Shown piece after piece: positions 7,842 to 18,032 of a DNA stretch of 64,000 bases. Origin of the DNA: Hahella sp. CCB-MM4 (GTDB taxonomy: Bacteria > Pseudomonadota > Gammaproteobacteria > Pseudomonadales > Oleiphilaceae); contig NZ_MRYI01000020.1 of NCBI RefSeq assembly GCF_002260525.1, forward strand, positions 62,001 to 126,000. The letters are read 5' to 3'. Each line of letters starts with the position of its first letter. The first letter of the stretch is position 1. The translations under genes were made by a program, and so were the position numbers. The notes beneath the pieces were generated by a model. It saw nothing but the letters and a program-made list of their open reading frames with translations, was not told the DNA's origin and did no database searches.

Positions 7842-9593
7842 TCACACAGGCTCTGAATAGTCCACCAGTAGCTGCAGATTGGACTCACCTCGGAAGTGAT
7901 TAACGTCGAGCTTGTACACCAAATGAACCCTGCTCCATTGGTCATAATCGACACCAGGATCAACATTGAATTGAATCCCATCAACCAATCGCCCGGTTCG
8001 AGGTTCCGACAGCGTCAACTTCAGGTGATGTCCACCCACAATCCGCCAACTTGCCACTTCAAACTCACCATCAAAAATTGGCTCCGGAAATGCCTGCCCC
8101 CAGGGGCCGGCCGTGCGCAATTGCTGCGCGGATTCCAGACTAAGCTCATCGGGCGCCAGTTCACCATCAGTTAAAATGGTGGCCTGAAGATCATCTTCTG
8201 TCAGCGTATTCCCAACCTCTGCAGCAAATGCCTCTGCAAATAAGGGAAACTTTTCCGACTTTAGCGACAAACCCGCCGCCATGGCATGTCCACCGAACTT
8301 GTTCAATAAATCCGGGTGTTTCTTGGCAATGGCATCAAGACAGTCCCGAATATGCAATCCAGGGATAGAACGGGCAGAACCTTTGATTTCATCCGTTTCG
8401 GTGGCGGCAAATGCAATCACAGGACGGTGAAGCCTATCCTTGATTCTTGACGCCAAAATACCAATCACTCCCTGATGCCAGGACTCCTCATACAGACACA
8501 CTCCTGGTGGCATATCCGTCCCTAGCTCCCCTAGTCCGGACAGAATTGTCAAAGCCTGTTCCTGCATGTCTTTTTCGATGGCCTTACGCGCATGATTCAG
8601 TCCATCCAGCTCCTGCGCCATTGCACGGGCTTCCACCATACTATCGGTCAGGAGACATTCAATACCAAGACTCATATCTTCCAGTCGTCCGGCAGCGTTT
8701 AATCTTGGAGCGACAGCAAACCCCAAGTCAGATGCAACCAGATTGGCAGGCTGGCGATTCGCCACTTCAAGCAATGCAAGAACACCCGGCCTGCAACGGC
8801 CTGCACGAATTCGCTTAATCCCCTGATCCACCAGAATACGGTTGTTACCATCAAGCGACACAACATCCGCCACAGTCCCTAACGCGACAAGGTCCAATAA
8901 TTCCGCAAGATTTGGCTCTGACAATCCAGAACGTGAAAACCAATGGTTCTCACGCAGCAGCCGACGAACAGCAAGCATCACATAGAATATGACACCAACA
9001 CCCGCCACTGCTTTGCTGGGAAAACTGCACCCTGGCTGATTGGGATTCACAATGGCATCGGCCTCAGGCAGTTCATCGCCGGCCAAATGATGATCCGTCA
9101 CTACAACCTTCCAGCCCAGTTTCTTGGCAGCTGCAACTCCCTCCAAACTGGAGATGCCGTTGTCCACAGTCACAAGAACATCAGGGTTTCGCGAGGCAGC
9201 AACTTCTACAATCTCCGGTGTCAGGCCATATCCATACTCAAACCGGTTTGGAACAATGTAGTCTACCGACCGTGCTCCCAACATCTGTAAGGCCAGTATC
9301 CCGACAGAAGTACTGGTTGCACCGTCAGCATCGAAATCGCCGACAAACAAAATACGTTGCTGCTGACACACCGCCTCTGCAAGGATCGCGGCGGCTTCGT
9401 CCATACCTTTCAGGCGTTCGGGCGGTATTAAACGATTCAGGCTGTAATCACAGTCTGATGATGACACTATCCCCCTCGCAGAGTATATGCGTCGGATAAG
9501 AGGGGGCAGTGAGTCTTCCTGAGGAGAGTTCGGCGCCGGCACAGGCCGACGCACGATCTTCTTTTTGAGTGTGGATGTAGTGGTTTGCGACAT
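7842..9593 (-). CDS. recJ: Single-stranded-DNA-specific 5'-3' exonuclease RecJ
   Basis: 583 residues; the RecF-pathway and mismatch-repair exonuclease that degrades single-stranded DNA 5' to 3'. The DHH phosphoesterase motifs are present: DFDADG (86-91), DNG (144-146) and DHH (167-169), then the DHHA1 domain with FGGHAMAAG, and a C-terminal OB-like domain. The length is normal for the family. It begins 11 bases after the thrC stop and shares its direction, so hom-thrC-recJ may be one transcript, as in related genomes. No strong Shine-Dalgarno is visible at the chosen ATG. Confidence 0.95.
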   Translation of the reverse strand: MSQTTTSTLKKKIVRRPVPAPNSPQEDSLPPLIRRIYSARGIVSSSDCDYSLNRLIPPERLKGMDEAAAILAEAVCQQQRILFVGDFDADGATSTSVGILALQMLGARSVDYIVPNRFEYGYGLTPEIVEVAASRNPDVLVTVDNGISSLEGVAAAKKLGWKVVVTDHHLAGDELPEADAIVNPNQPGCSFPSKAVAGVGVIFYVMLAVRRLLRENHWFSRSGLSEPNLAELLDLVALGTVADVVSLDGNNRILVDQGIKRIRAGRCRPGVLALLEVANRQPANLVASDLGFAVAPRLNAAGRLEDMSLGIECLLTDSMVEARAMAQELDGLNHARKAIEKDMQEQALTILSGLGELGTDMPPGVCLYEESWHQGVIGILASRIKDRLHRPVIAFAATETDEIKGSARSIPGLHIRDCLDAIAKKHPDLLNKFGGHAMAAGLSLKSEKFPLFAEAFAAEVGNTLTEDDLQATILTDGELAPDELSLESAQQLRTAGPWGQAFPEPIFDGEFEVASWRIVGGHHLKLTLSEPRTGRLVDGIQFNVDPGVDYDQWSRVHLVYKLDVNHFRGESNLQLLVDYSEPV

Positions 9594-9604
9594 GCCGAAT
9601 TAGA

Positions 9605-10996
9605 TCAGGTCAGATGCTCCTGCACAAAACTTTGTATTGCCTGCAAATCATTCTCGATAACCGTAAAGCGTTCCTCGCGCTCAAACAGGTCAGCCATGTG
9701 ATGTGGCAACTGAGGCTCAACATCCACCCCCGCTTTTTTCACCGCTTCCGGAAACTTGGCGGCATGTGCAGTTGCCAGAGTTACCATCGGCACTTTGGCA
9801 TCCCGACGACATGCGCGGGCTGCAGCAACCCCAATCGCCGTGTGAGGGTCCATGATCTCTTCTGTTTCATCAAACAATTGCTTGATCACCGCCAATGTTT
9901 CACTGTCGTCTACGCGGTGAGAATCAAACAACTCGCGGGCCTGTTTCCAGCGATAGTCTTCAATGGAAACATCCTCTGAGTTCATCCGAGTCATCAAGTC
10001 AGCAATGGCATTTCCATCCCGACCGAACAGATCAAACAACAAACGCTCAAAGTTTGAGGATACGACGATATCCATGCTTGGTGACAGGGAATGCTGCAGA
10101 GGATGCATCTGATAGAGATTCTGACTCATGAAGCGATGCAGAATATCGTTTTGGTTTGTGGCAATAACCAGTTGATTAACCGGCAGCCCCATATTGCGGG
10201 CCAAATAGCCGGCAAAAATATCGCCAAAGTTTCCGGTAGGCACGGAGAACGAAATACTGCGATGCGGCGCTCCCAGACTGATACCCGCATGGAAATAGTA
10301 GACGATCTGGGCCATGATACGCGCCCAGTTGATGGAGTTTACCGCCACCAACTGACGATCCTTAAGGAAAGATTGATCATTGAAGCTGGCTTTCACCATA
10401 CGCTGACAATCGTCAAAATTCCCTTTAACGGCAAGATTATGAACGTTATCGCCCGGCGCAGTCGTCATTTGTCGACGCTGCACTTCCGATACCCTGTCAT
10501 GAGGATGAAGGATAAAGATATCCACATGCTTGGAGTGTCGGCAACCTTCTATCGCGGCTGAGCCGGTATCGCCGGAGGTAGCGCCCAGAATTGCCACTTT
10601 CTGCTGGCGTTTTTCCAGGAAATGATCAACCAGACGACCAAGTAACTGTAGTGCATAGTCCTTGAACGCGATCGTCGGCCCATGGAAGAGCTCCATCACC
10701 CATTCATTTGACGCTATTTGCTTCAGGGGAGCACATGCTGTGTGGGCAAATTCTGCATAAGTTTCTTTAACTATTGCCGAAAACTCTTCTCGACTGATGC
10801 ATCCTTCCACAAATGGATACATGATATTCACAGCCAATTCGTCATAAGACAAGCCATTCCAGGAAGCAATCTCCTCCATGGTGAACTTTGGCAAAAACTC
10901 AGGAACATACAATCCGCCGTCCGATGCAAGCCCGGTCAGCAGGACTTCTTCAAAGTTAAGGGCCGGCGCCTGGCCGCGGGTACTGATATATTTCAC
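9605..10996 (-). CDS. thrC: Threonine synthase
   Basis: 463 residues; a PLP enzyme converting O-phosphohomoserine to threonine, the last step of the pathway. The N-terminus MKYISTRGQAP is the conserved ThrC start, here using a GTG codon with AAAGGT seven bases upstream. The PLP-binding lysine is Lys112 in GPTIAFKDYALQLLG. It follows hom on the same strand with a 92-base gap and precedes recJ by 11 bases. There is no threonine kinase gene in the window, so thrB must lie elsewhere. Confidence 0.96.
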   Translation of the reverse strand: MKYISTRGQAPALNFEEVLLTGLASDGGLYVPEFLPKFTMEEIASWNGLSYDELAVNIMYPFVEGCISREEFSAIVKETYAEFAHTACAPLKQIASNEWVMELFHGPTIAFKDYALQLLGRLVDHFLEKRQQKVAILGATSGDTGSAAIEGCRHSKHVDIFILHPHDRVSEVQRRQMTTAPGDNVHNLAVKGNFDDCQRMVKASFNDQSFLKDRQLVAVNSINWARIMAQIVYYFHAGISLGAPHRSISFSVPTGNFGDIFAGYLARNMGLPVNQLVIATNQNDILHRFMSQNLYQMHPLQHSLSPSMDIVVSSNFERLLFDLFGRDGNAIADLMTRMNSEDVSIEDYRWKQARELFDSHRVDDSETLAVIKQLFDETEEIMDPHTAIGVAAARACRRDAKVPMVTLATAHAAKFPEAVKKAGVDVEPQLPHHMADLFEREERFTVIENDLQAIQSFVQEHLT

Positions 10997-11088
10997 GATA
11001 TTTACCTTTGAATCTCGCTTAGGCTGCCGGCTCTCCGACAGCCTTGATTATTCAGATAATTCCAGACCTGATCTTTCCACGTCAGGGT

Positions 11089-12384
11089 TCAGTTCAGCGT
11101 TGCTACCCTGATACGCATAACTTCACCCTTCACTTCGGACAGAGCTTCAATCGTCTCAATGGCATGGTTCATATTTTTTTCCTGAACCCTATGGGTCACC
11201 ATGATCATCGGAATCAGACCATCATGCTGCTCGCTTTCTTTCTGGACGATTGACTCGATGTTGATGCCATGTTCACTGAGAATCTGTGCGACTTTCGCCA
11301 ACACGCCAGGATGGTCCTCCACCAGAATCCGCAAATAGTAAGCACTGACCACCTCTTCCATCTCCACAACCAAGAGATCTTTGAGTTGGTCATCGCTATG
11401 CCCCAAAGAGGGAACGCCTACATTTGCACCCTGCTTGGATGCCCTTGCGATATCTACCAGATCCGCAATAACAGCAGAAGCTGTAGCTTCTGCACCAGCA
11501 CCTGCTCCGTAATAAAGTGTCTGACCGACTGCATCACCATCAATGACAACGGCATTCATAACACCATCCACCTTGGCGATCAGCTGGTTTTCAGGAATCA
11601 AAGTGGGGTGAACACGCAATTCAACTCCGGACTCCAACCTGCGGGCAATCCCCAAATGCTTTATGCGATATCCAAACTCTTCCGCATACTGCACGTCTTC
11701 TGGAGCAACCTTACTGATGCCCTCGGTATAGGCTCTATCGAACTGGAGAGGAATACCAAAAGCCACCGATGCCAGGATCGTGAGCTTATGGGCAGCATCG
11801 ATACCTTCCACATCGAAGGTAGGGTCAGCTTCAGCGTAACCAAGCGCCTGAGCTTCCTTTAACACATCCTCAAAGGCTCGGCCTTTATCGCGCATTTCCG
11901 TCAGAATAAAGTTTCCGGTGCCGTTGATAATACCTGCCAGCCAGTTGATTTCATTTGCTGCAAGGCCTTCACGTAATGCTTTTATTACCGGAATGCCTCC
12001 AGCCACTGCAGCCTCAAAGGCCACCGTAACACCTTTTTCCTTGGCCAAAGCAAAGATTTCATTACCATGCTCAGCAATAAGTGCTTTATTTGCAGTCACT
12101 ACATGCTTGCCGTTATTAATGGCTTTGAGAATTAAATCCCTCGCAATCGTCGTTCCTCCCAACAACTCTACGACGACTTCCACTTCAGGATTTTCCGCCA
12201 CAGCAAAAATATCGGAAGTAAACGAGGTTTGCCCCAGTTCGCATGCAGGGTTGGGACGTCTGGATCCGACCTGAACAATTTCAATAGGCATTCCGCAACG
12301 GGCAGCAATTTCGCTTCCATTACGAGTCAGAACATTAAAAGTTCCACTACCTACAGTGCCCAGACCGCACAGACCAATTTTCAT
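11089..12384 (-). CDS. hom: Homoserine dehydrogenase with C-terminal ACT domain
   Basis: 431 residues; NAD(P)H-dependent reduction of aspartate semialdehyde to homoserine. The dinucleotide-binding loop GLGTVGSG is at residues 7-14, TANKALI with Lys100 is conserved, and the catalytic-domain signature DVEGIDAAHKL begins at 191. A C-terminal ACT domain (from about 347, LRILVEDHPGVLAKV) suggests feedback control by threonine. It is the monofunctional type, not fused to aspartokinase. GGAGATG precedes the ATG. thrC lies directly downstream and alaC upstream on the same strand. Confidence 0.96.
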   Translation of the reverse strand: MKIGLCGLGTVGSGTFNVLTRNGSEIAARCGMPIEIVQVGSRRPNPACELGQTSFTSDIFAVAENPEVEVVVELLGGTTIARDLILKAINNGKHVVTANKALIAEHGNEIFALAKEKGVTVAFEAAVAGGIPVIKALREGLAANEINWLAGIINGTGNFILTEMRDKGRAFEDVLKEAQALGYAEADPTFDVEGIDAAHKLTILASVAFGIPLQFDRAYTEGISKVAPEDVQYAEEFGYRIKHLGIARRLESGVELRVHPTLIPENQLIAKVDGVMNAVVIDGDAVGQTLYYGAGAGAEATASAVIADLVDIARASKQGANVGVPSLGHSDDQLKDLLVVEMEEVVSAYYLRILVEDHPGVLAKVAQILSEHGINIESIVQKESEQHDGLIPMIMVTHRVQEKNMNHAIETIEALSEVKGEVMRIRVATLN

Positions 12385-12509
12385 TTCTCATCTCCACAAA
12401 TACAGCAGTTCGCTTGAAAATGCTCCGCTAACACGAAGCCATTGTGATTCTTATTCAGGTTTTCAGCCAGCAACCAAAGTAAATCAGTGAACTACTGACA
12501 AAAATGCCT

Positions 12510-13697
12510 TTATTCGCTAATCAGACCGTCTTTTCGGAACATAGACTTAATGCCCCTAATCGCTTGACGGGTTCGGTGCTCGTTCTCAATAAGAGCAAAC
12601 CTCACATGATCATCACCATAATGACCAAACCCAATCCCCGGAGACACAGCAACTTTGGCCTCAATTAACAATTTCTTTGAGAACTCCAACGAACCCATTT
12701 CACGATATTGTTCGGGAATTTTGGCCCAGACAAACATGGTCGCCTTGGGAGGTGTTACCTGCCACCCTATCGAGTTCAACCCGCGGCACAGAGTATCTCT
12801 GCGTTGCTGGTACATATCCCGAATTTCTCCAACACATGATTGATCCCCCTCAAGAGCCGCAATAGCAGCAACCTGAATAGGAGTAAACGTACCGTAGTCG
12901 AGATATGACTTGATTCGAGCCAGCGCAGCAATCAGTTCGGGATTTCCACAGCAGAATCCAACCCGCCAGCCGGGCATATTGTAACTCTTGGACAAGGAAA
13001 AAAACTCGACTGCAACCTCTTTAGCACCTTCTACCTGCAAAATTGAAGGAGCTTCATAGCCGTCGAAGACAATGTCCGCATACGCGATATCCTGCACAAC
13101 CCAGATTTTATGCTCGCGGGCAATCGCAACCACTTTTTCGAAAAAGTCCAGATCGACACATTGAGTAGTAGGATTTCCGGGAAAGTTCAAAACCAGCATT
13201 TTAGGTTTAGGCCACGACTGAACGATGGCCTTTTCAAGTTCCGCGAAGAAGTCTACATCTTCGTTCAGAGGTACATGGCGGATATCCGCACCAGAGATCA
13301 CAAATCCATAGGGATGGATGGGATAGCTGGGATTAGGCACCAATACTGCGTCACCTGGGCCCATCGTAGCGAGCGCCAAGTGAGCCAAACCTTCTTTCGA
13401 CCCTATTGTGACAATCGCTTCAGTTTCCGGATCCAAATCCACGTCATAACGCGTCTTATACCACTGCGTTATCGCCCGCCTTAACCTTGGAATCCCCTTT
13501 GACTGAGAGTATCTGTGGGTATCCCCTCTCTGAACGGTCTCAGCCAGTTTATCGACGATATGCTTTGGTGTGGGCTGATCTGGATTCCCCATCCCAAAGT
13601 CGATGATATCCTCTCCACGCGCTCGCGCCTGCTGCTTCAACCCCCCGATGACATTAAAGACGTAGGGAGGCAGGCGGCTTATGCGCGAGAATTCCAT
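12510..13697 (-). CDS. alaC: Alanine transaminase, class I/II aminotransferase (AlaC type)
   Basis: 395 residues; a PLP fold-type I enzyme that likely makes alanine from pyruvate using glutamate. It opens with the AlaC-typical [15 protein letters not shown] and keeps the PLP lysine (Lys237) in [15 protein letters not shown], plus the NFPGNPTTQ motif. An in-frame TTG lies four codons upstream, but GGAG sits six bases before ATG 13697, which decides the start. It is inserted between dsbC and hom, genes that are often adjacent in Pseudomonas. It has its own 313-base upstream region, so probably its own promoter. Confidence 0.9.
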   Translation of the reverse strand: MEFSRISRLPPYVFNVIGGLKQQARARGEDIIDFGMGNPDQPTPKHIVDKLAETVQRGDTHRYSQSKGIPRLRRAITQWYKTRYDVDLDPETEAIVTIGSKEGLAHLALATMGPGDAVLVPNPSYPIHPYGFVISGADIRHVPLNEDVDFFAELEKAIVQSWPKPKMLVLNFPGNPTTQCVDLDFFEKVVAIAREHKIWVVQDIAYADIVFDGYEAPSILQVEGAKEVAVEFFSLSKSYNMPGWRVGFCCGNPELIAALARIKSYLDYGTFTPIQVAAIAALEGDQSCVGEIRDMYQQRRDTLCRGLNSIGWQVTPPKATMFVWAKIPEQYREMGSLEFSKKLLIEAKVAVSPGIGFGHYGDDHVRFALIENEHRTRQAIRGIKSMFRKDGLISE

Positions 13698-13942
13698 TAT
13701 CGACTCCAAAAATTCAGTGTATGAGGGCGGAAGGCCATTGAGAACAGGGCAAGATACCTCCCCTTCTGCTGCCTGTCAATGTAGCGAGGGCACGCCCCGC
13801 AAGGCATTTACGGAAATCGAAGCTAGTAAGCCTCAAAATGACAGATGGCGAACTTCATTCAACCTGCAGACTAGAAAGTTTTATCTGAAACAAGATGGGT
13901 TGATTTAAGAGGAAGAAGTACTTTGAATGGAAAACGACTTAG

Positions 13943-14006
13943 AAAAAAAACTAAAGCTATGCCCACCCAGACATTCACATCACGCCTGAGTGGGCTTAAG
14001 CATAGC
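13943..14006 (-). terminator. Intrinsic terminator of dsbC
   Basis: On the minus strand a 10-bp stem (GCCCACTCAG with CTGGGTGGGC, one G-U pair) is extended by a GCTATGC/GCATAGC outer stem and followed by TTTAG and a run of eight T. It begins just after the dsbC stop. The rest of the 313-base gap up to alaC (13698-14010) shows no other convincing gene. Confidence 0.85.
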
Positions 14007-14010
14007 AATC

Positions 14011-14748
14011 TTAATTGGCGGCCAGCCCCAGCCCTTTAGCCAGAGACTCGGCAGGCACATACCCTGGAATCAGGCGACCATCATCCAGAACAATAGCAGG
14101 CGTTCCAGTGATCCCAATCTTATTTCCTAGTTCGTATTGATCTGCCACGGGATTAGGACAGTCTTTAGCTTCAGGGACTTTACCTGCTTTTGCCTCTGTG
14201 ATCGCAGCCTGGCGGTCATTAGCGCACCACACTGACACCATCTTCGTGTAGCTGCTTGACCCGACACCTGCTCTGGGGTACGCCATATAGTTTACCTGGA
14301 TACCCAGCTCATTAATTTTTGCAATCTCTCTGTGCAATTTACGACAATATCCGCAATCGACATCCGTAAACACGGTTACTTTCGCTTTTGGCTCACCTTC
14401 AGGCTTAAACACCACCATCTGGGATTCCGGGACCGCATTGACAAGCTCTGCACGAGTGCTCTCACGACGCTGTTCAGCCAGATTGGTAATCCTGCCATCC
14501 TCTACTTTGTAGATATCTCCAGCAACAAAGTACCGACCATCTGAGCTGATATAGATCATATTGGGATTATTGGACTCTACTTCATAGAGCCCATCCAAAG
14601 GACTTGGACTGACTTTTACCACTCTCAAGCCCGGCACGGCTTCAGCCAGCCGTTGCTTAATAACAGTTACCGGATCATCGTCCGCATGGGCATTCATCCC
14701 TGCCGAAAACACCATACCTAGTATCAATACATATTGAAAAAGCCGCAT
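14011..14748 (-). CDS. dsbC: Periplasmic thiol:disulfide isomerase DsbC
   Basis: 245 residues; rearranges wrong disulfides in periplasmic proteins and is kept reduced by DsbD. An N-terminal Sec signal (about residues 1-22, ending NAHA) is followed by the dimerisation domain (DPVTVIKQRLAEAVPG) and a thioredoxin-fold domain with the active site CGYC at residues 132-135. The cis-proline loop is GTPAI. A second conserved cysteine pair is present (WCAND and KDCPNP). It lies downstream of xerD with a 140-base gap, the Pseudomonas order, and ends at a strong terminator. Confidence 0.95.
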   Translation of the reverse strand: MRLFQYVLILGMVFSAGMNAHADDDPVTVIKQRLAEAVPGLRVVKVSPSPLDGLYEVESNNPNMIYISSDGRYFVAGDIYKVEDGRITNLAEQRRESTRAELVNAVPESQMVVFKPEGEPKAKVTVFTDVDCGYCRKLHREIAKINELGIQVNYMAYPRAGVGSSSYTKMVSVWCANDRQAAITEAKAGKVPEAKDCPNPVADQYELGNKIGITGTPAIVLDDGRLIPGYVPAESLAKGLGLAAN

Positions 14749-14888
14749 GCCCTAATCACCAACTTGTCGTTTATCCTAAAGAGTTTAACTTACACAATAG
14801 TACGGTCTACTTCCATGACATCTACGTAACCTTTGCACTCACTCCCGACAATTAATCTTTCCGGCTTTACACAGATTTACAAAATAGT

Positions 14889-15779
14889 CTAACCACGAGG
14901 ATGATGCTGAGAATGCAATCTCTGAAGACGAGCCTTGGCCACATGAGTGTAAATTTGCGTTGTCGACAAATCACTGTGCCCCAATAATAGCTGAACCACC
15001 CTCAAATCTGCGCCATGATTAACCAAATGAGTAGCAAAAGCATGACGCAAGGTGTGTGGAGTAATATTCTTTCTGATACCACTCCTTTGCGCGTACAGCT
15101 TAATTCGATGCCAAAATGTCTGCCGGGTCATCTCCCTTCCCCGCATACTTGGAAATACCGTTGGATTTTGTAGATCCGACACCAATAACGGCCTCACAGC
15201 TGTCAGATATCCCTCTATAGCTTCAAGCGCTGCTTCACCCAGCGGCACTAGACGCTCCTTCCCTCCTTTCCCCAGTATTCTTAGCACCCCCTGCCTCAAA
15301 TTTAACTGTTCCAGCCGCAACCCGACCAACTCAGAAACCCTGAGGCCACTGGCATACAGGACTTCAAGCATCACTGCATCACGATGCTCAATCTCAAGCT
15401 CTTTATCAGGCTCATTAAGAAGGCTATCCACCTCCGATTCTGACAACGCAGATGGCAACAAGCGCTGCACTTTTGGATGTTCAATTTTTAGCGTTGGGTC
15501 TTCATCAATTATCTGCTCCCGGAGCAAATAGCGGTAGAATCGTCGCATAGTTGTAAGCAAACGTGCAGACGACGAACTCTTCGAGCCCTTCTTCATCTTC
15601 TCAGCTAAATAAGCCAGCAATTCATCGCGCCCAACCACCCGCAGACAACGATTATGTTGCTGAAGCCACTTAGACAGCTTTCTAAGATCGGTACGGTATG
15701 CCGCCTGAGTATTTTCCGACAAACCAGCCTCCAACCATAAAGAATCAACAAATCGATCAATCAGACTCGAATCATCCAC
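14889..15779 (-). CDS. xerD: Site-specific tyrosine recombinase XerD
   Basis: 296 residues; with XerC it resolves chromosome dimers at dif under FtsK control. All catalytic residues are visible: Arg147 (SGLRVSEL), Lys171 (GKGGKER), His242 and Arg245 (HTLRHAF), His268 (LGHSD) and nucleophile Tyr277 (QIYTH), spaced as in E. coli XerD. The SAM-like core-binding domain occupies about residues 5-90. The start is GTG with AGAGG upstream. It lies between rplS and dsbC, a conserved chromosomal position, so it is the housekeeping enzyme and not a mobile-element integrase. Confidence 0.95.
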   Translation of the reverse strand: MDDSSLIDRFVDSLWLEAGLSENTQAAYRTDLRKLSKWLQQHNRCLRVVGRDELLAYLAEKMKKGSKSSSSARLLTTMRRFYRYLLREQIIDEDPTLKIEHPKVQRLLPSALSESEVDSLLNEPDKELEIEHRDAVMLEVLYASGLRVSELVGLRLEQLNLRQGVLRILGKGGKERLVPLGEAALEAIEGYLTAVRPLLVSDLQNPTVFPSMRGREMTRQTFWHRIKLYAQRSGIRKNITPHTLRHAFATHLVNHGADLRVVQLLLGHSDLSTTQIYTHVAKARLQRLHSQHHPRG

Positions 15780-15867
15780 CCTTCACCTCTATCGACTCCG
15801 ACAATAAAACACTTTGTAATTTCAATCTGGAGGAAATCTTCTGACAAACACCACTTTTTCTGGACAC

Positions 15868-15900
15868 AAAAAAAGGCGGTTAATACCGCCTTCTTTTTTA
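15868..15900. terminator. Bidirectional-looking terminator after rplS
   Basis: An 8-bp stem AAGGCGGT/ACCGCCTT with loop TAAT, flanked by seven A on one side and TTCTTTTTTA on the other, so it could stop transcription from both strands. It lies just beyond the rplS stop and ends the rpsP-rimM-trmD-rplS transcript before xerD. Confidence 0.9.
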
Positions 15901-15914
15901 AGAGTTCGCTAGAA

Positions 15915-16271
15915 TTAGTCAAGCTTCTCTTTAATACGAGCCGCCTTACCGCTAAGGTCACGCAGGTAGTACAACTTAGCTTGACGAACGTCACCACGAC
16001 GCTTCACTTTAATGCTATCTACCAGGCTGCTGTAAGTTTGGAAGGTTCTTTCAACGCCTACGCCGTAGGACATTTTGCGCACGGTAAACGCGGAGTTTAC
16101 ACCACGATTACGTTTTGCAATAACCACACCTTCGTATGCCTGAAGACGCTCGCGGCTACCTTCAACCACTTTTACGTTAACAGTAACTGTATCACCCGGA
16201 GCAAACTCTGGGATCTCTTTATTCATCTGTTCAGCTTCAAGCTGACTGATGATTGGATTTTTGCTGCTCAT
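15915..16271 (-). CDS. rplS: 50S ribosomal protein L19
   Basis: 118 residues; a large-subunit protein at the interface with the 30S subunit. The sequence has the L19 pattern [27 protein letters not shown], then the basic core and [34 protein letters not shown] precedes the ATG. It is the last gene of the rpsP-rimM-trmD-rplS operon and is followed by a strong terminator. Confidence 0.97.
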   Translation of the reverse strand: MSSKNPIISQLEAEQMNKEIPEFAPGDTVTVNVKVVEGSRERLQAYEGVVIAKRNRGVNSAFTVRKMSYGVGVERTFQTYSSLVDSIKVKRRGDVRQAKLYYLRDLSGKAARIKEKLD

Positions 16272-16304
16272 GGCTCGCTCCTAAACTGATCCGACGGATT
16301 CTAA

Positions 16305-17051
16305 CTATTTCATGTTTAACTTTTCATGCCGGATTTGCTCAACTATCTCGGATTCCTCCTTTGATAGCGTTCGCCCCTCCAGCAAATCTGGTCTGCGCTC
16401 AAGCGTGCGTCGAATCGACTGCTCCAATCTCCAGCGCCTGATTTTTTCGTGGTTACCACTCAATAATACTTCCGGCACCTTGCGGCCCTGATAGACCTCC
16501 GGTCGAGTATAATGAGGACAATCCAACCAGCCGTTTTCAAACGAATCCTGTTCTGCGGATTCATGATGTCCAAGCACCCCGGGAACCAGTCGCGCCACAC
16601 CATCCACTACGGCCATGGCGGCAATTTCGCCACCACTGAGCACAAAATCACCAAGCGACCACTCTTCGTCAACTTCGCGCTCAATTACCCGCTCATCTAC
16701 TCCTTCATAACGCCCACAAAGCATAACCAGTCCTGGAAGACTGGCGGCAGACCTTAGCATTTCCTGCCTGATAGGGCGTCCTTGCGGACTTAGATAAACA
16801 GTCTTACTTCCTGGTGGAGCCGCATTTCTGGCTGCATCAATTGCTGCCACTACCGGTTCCACCTTCATTAACATCCCAGGACCACCGCCATATGGTCGAT
16901 CATCAACCGTCCGATAATTATCGGCAGCATAGTCCCTGGGATTCCAGGTATTAACCTGAACCAACCCTGATTTGACAGCTTTGCCGACCACACCCTGGTC
17001 TGTCACTGCTCTCATGGACTCCGGAAACAGGGTTACGATTCCAAAATACAC
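16305..17051 (-). CDS. trmD: tRNA (guanine-N1)-methyltransferase
   Basis: 248 residues; makes m1G37 in tRNAs reading CNN and some other codons, which prevents +1 frameshifting, using S-adenosylmethionine bound in a trefoil-knot SPOUT fold. Signatures: [11 protein letters not shown] (50-60), [12 protein letters not shown] and [11 protein letters not shown]. The start codon is GTG, one base after the rimM stop, so translation is probably coupled. The length matches the family. rimM is upstream and rplS downstream, the conserved operon. Confidence 0.97.
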   Translation of the reverse strand: MYFGIVTLFPESMRAVTDQGVVGKAVKSGLVQVNTWNPRDYAADNYRTVDDRPYGGGPGMLMKVEPVVAAIDAARNAAPPGSKTVYLSPQGRPIRQEMLRSAASLPGLVMLCGRYEGVDERVIEREVDEEWSLGDFVLSGGEIAAMAVVDGVARLVPGVLGHHESAEQDSFENGWLDCPHYTRPEVYQGRKVPEVLLSGNHEKIRRWRLEQSIRRTLERRPDLLEGRTLSKEESEIVEQIRHEKLNMK

Positions 17052-17052
17052 T

Positions 17053-17577
17053 CTAAAAATCCGGATCCCAATCTACAGTGATCAGCCTTTTTTCAAGCTC
17101 CACATTTTGGACAACCTGACCAGGCAAATAGGGAATGAGTCGCTCTCGCTCATCAATACCATCCTGAGTTGGCTTCACCACCATAACGTCATTGGAACCA
17201 GTTTCCATCAGATGATCCACCACTCCAAGCTTCTCGCCTTGAACGGTAGACACCTCAAGTCCTTCCAGCTGATACCAGTAAAAATCTCCCTGCTCCAGCT
17301 CAGGCAACTGATCAATCGCGACTTTAATCACTGAACCGACCAGCATTCTTGCCTCATCCCTGTCAGCAACCCCTTCAAGCGAAGCTACAAGACCTTTGCC
17401 CTGCCGCTTCCCTTCCCGGAGCTTCGACTGTTTCCGGGATGAATCAGGAAACTCAAGTACCCATGACTTATAAGAGAAAATATTCTCAATAGGCGAGCTG
17501 AAAGACTGAACCTTCACCCACCCTTTAACTCCGAAAACGCCGACGATTTTGCCAAGCACAACCTCATGGTCACTCAT
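17053..17577 (-). CDS. rimM: 16S rRNA processing protein RimM
   Basis: 174 residues; assists 30S head assembly by binding S19. The N-terminal RimM barrel ([18 protein letters not shown]) is followed by a C-terminal PRC-barrel-like domain ([31 protein letters not shown]). An in-frame start exists seven codons upstream, but GGAG lies six bases before ATG 17577 and the protein then starts with the usual short lead. It follows rpsP by 31 bases and precedes trmD by one base. Confidence 0.95.
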   Translation of the reverse strand: MSDHEVVLGKIVGVFGVKGWVKVQSFSSPIENIFSYKSWVLEFPDSSRKQSKLREGKRQGKGLVASLEGVADRDEARMLVGSVIKVAIDQLPELEQGDFYWYQLEGLEVSTVQGEKLGVVDHLMETGSNDVMVVKPTQDGIDERERLIPYLPGQVVQNVELEKRLITVDWDPDF

Positions 17578-17608
17578 CCGCGTCTCCAAACAGCACAATC
17601 AAATCTGA

Positions 17609-17857
17609 TTAAGCTGCTTTCTGGCTTTCTTTTACAAGAGTCTTAACACGGTCTGACAGCTGTGCGCCACGCCCCAACCAGAACTCCAGACGCTCGCTAT
17701 CCAGACGCAAACGCTCTTCCTGACCGCGTGCCATTGGGTTGAAGAAACCCAGGCGCTCGATATAACGACCATCGCGGGCATTACGGCTGTCTGTAACAGT
17801 CAGGTGATAGAATGGACGCTTTTTAGATCCACCACGTGCTAAACGAATCGTAACCAT
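17609..17857 (-). CDS. rpsP: 30S ribosomal protein S16
   Basis: 82 residues with the S16 signature [18 protein letters not shown], then [19 protein letters not shown]. It is a small-subunit assembly protein and the first gene of the rpsP-rimM-trmD-rplS operon, 175 bases downstream of ffh on the same strand, with a good promoter in that gap. Confidence 0.97.
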   Translation of the reverse strand: MVTIRLARGGSKKRPFYHLTVTDSRNARDGRYIERLGFFNPMARGQEERLRLDSERLEFWLGRGAQLSDRVKTLVKESQKAA

Positions 17858-17952
17858 CTCAGTTTAAATCCTGTTTTTTCGTATAAATAAATCTTGGCCG
17901 CGGGCGCTAACAATTTTATTGCCAAATCGGCTCACTACCTGAAAGGGCGCAT

Positions 17953-17981
17953 ATTCTACGCAATTATTCAAGCATTGAAAA
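17953..17981 (-). promoter_or_regulatory. Predicted promoter of the rpsP operon
   Basis: On the minus strand TTTTCA (17981-17976) and TAGAAT (17958-17953) are separated by exactly 17 bp in the ffh-rpsP gap, about 95 bases before the rpsP start. This is a sigma-70-like match in the position expected for the trmD-operon promoter. Confidence 0.6.
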
Positions 17982-18032
17982 CTACTTTTTTCGCTTATTT
18001 CTCGTAGAAACGCATTCCCTTCCGAGACGCTT

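Noticed and set aside
13681-13908. Plus-strand ORF in the alaC upstream region
   Set aside because: It overlaps the alaC start on the other strand, has no Shine-Dalgarno and resembles no protein family.
14889-15779. Phage-type integrase marking a mobile element
   Set aside because: Catalytic spacing, length and the rplS-xerD-dsbC context identify the chromosomal XerD.
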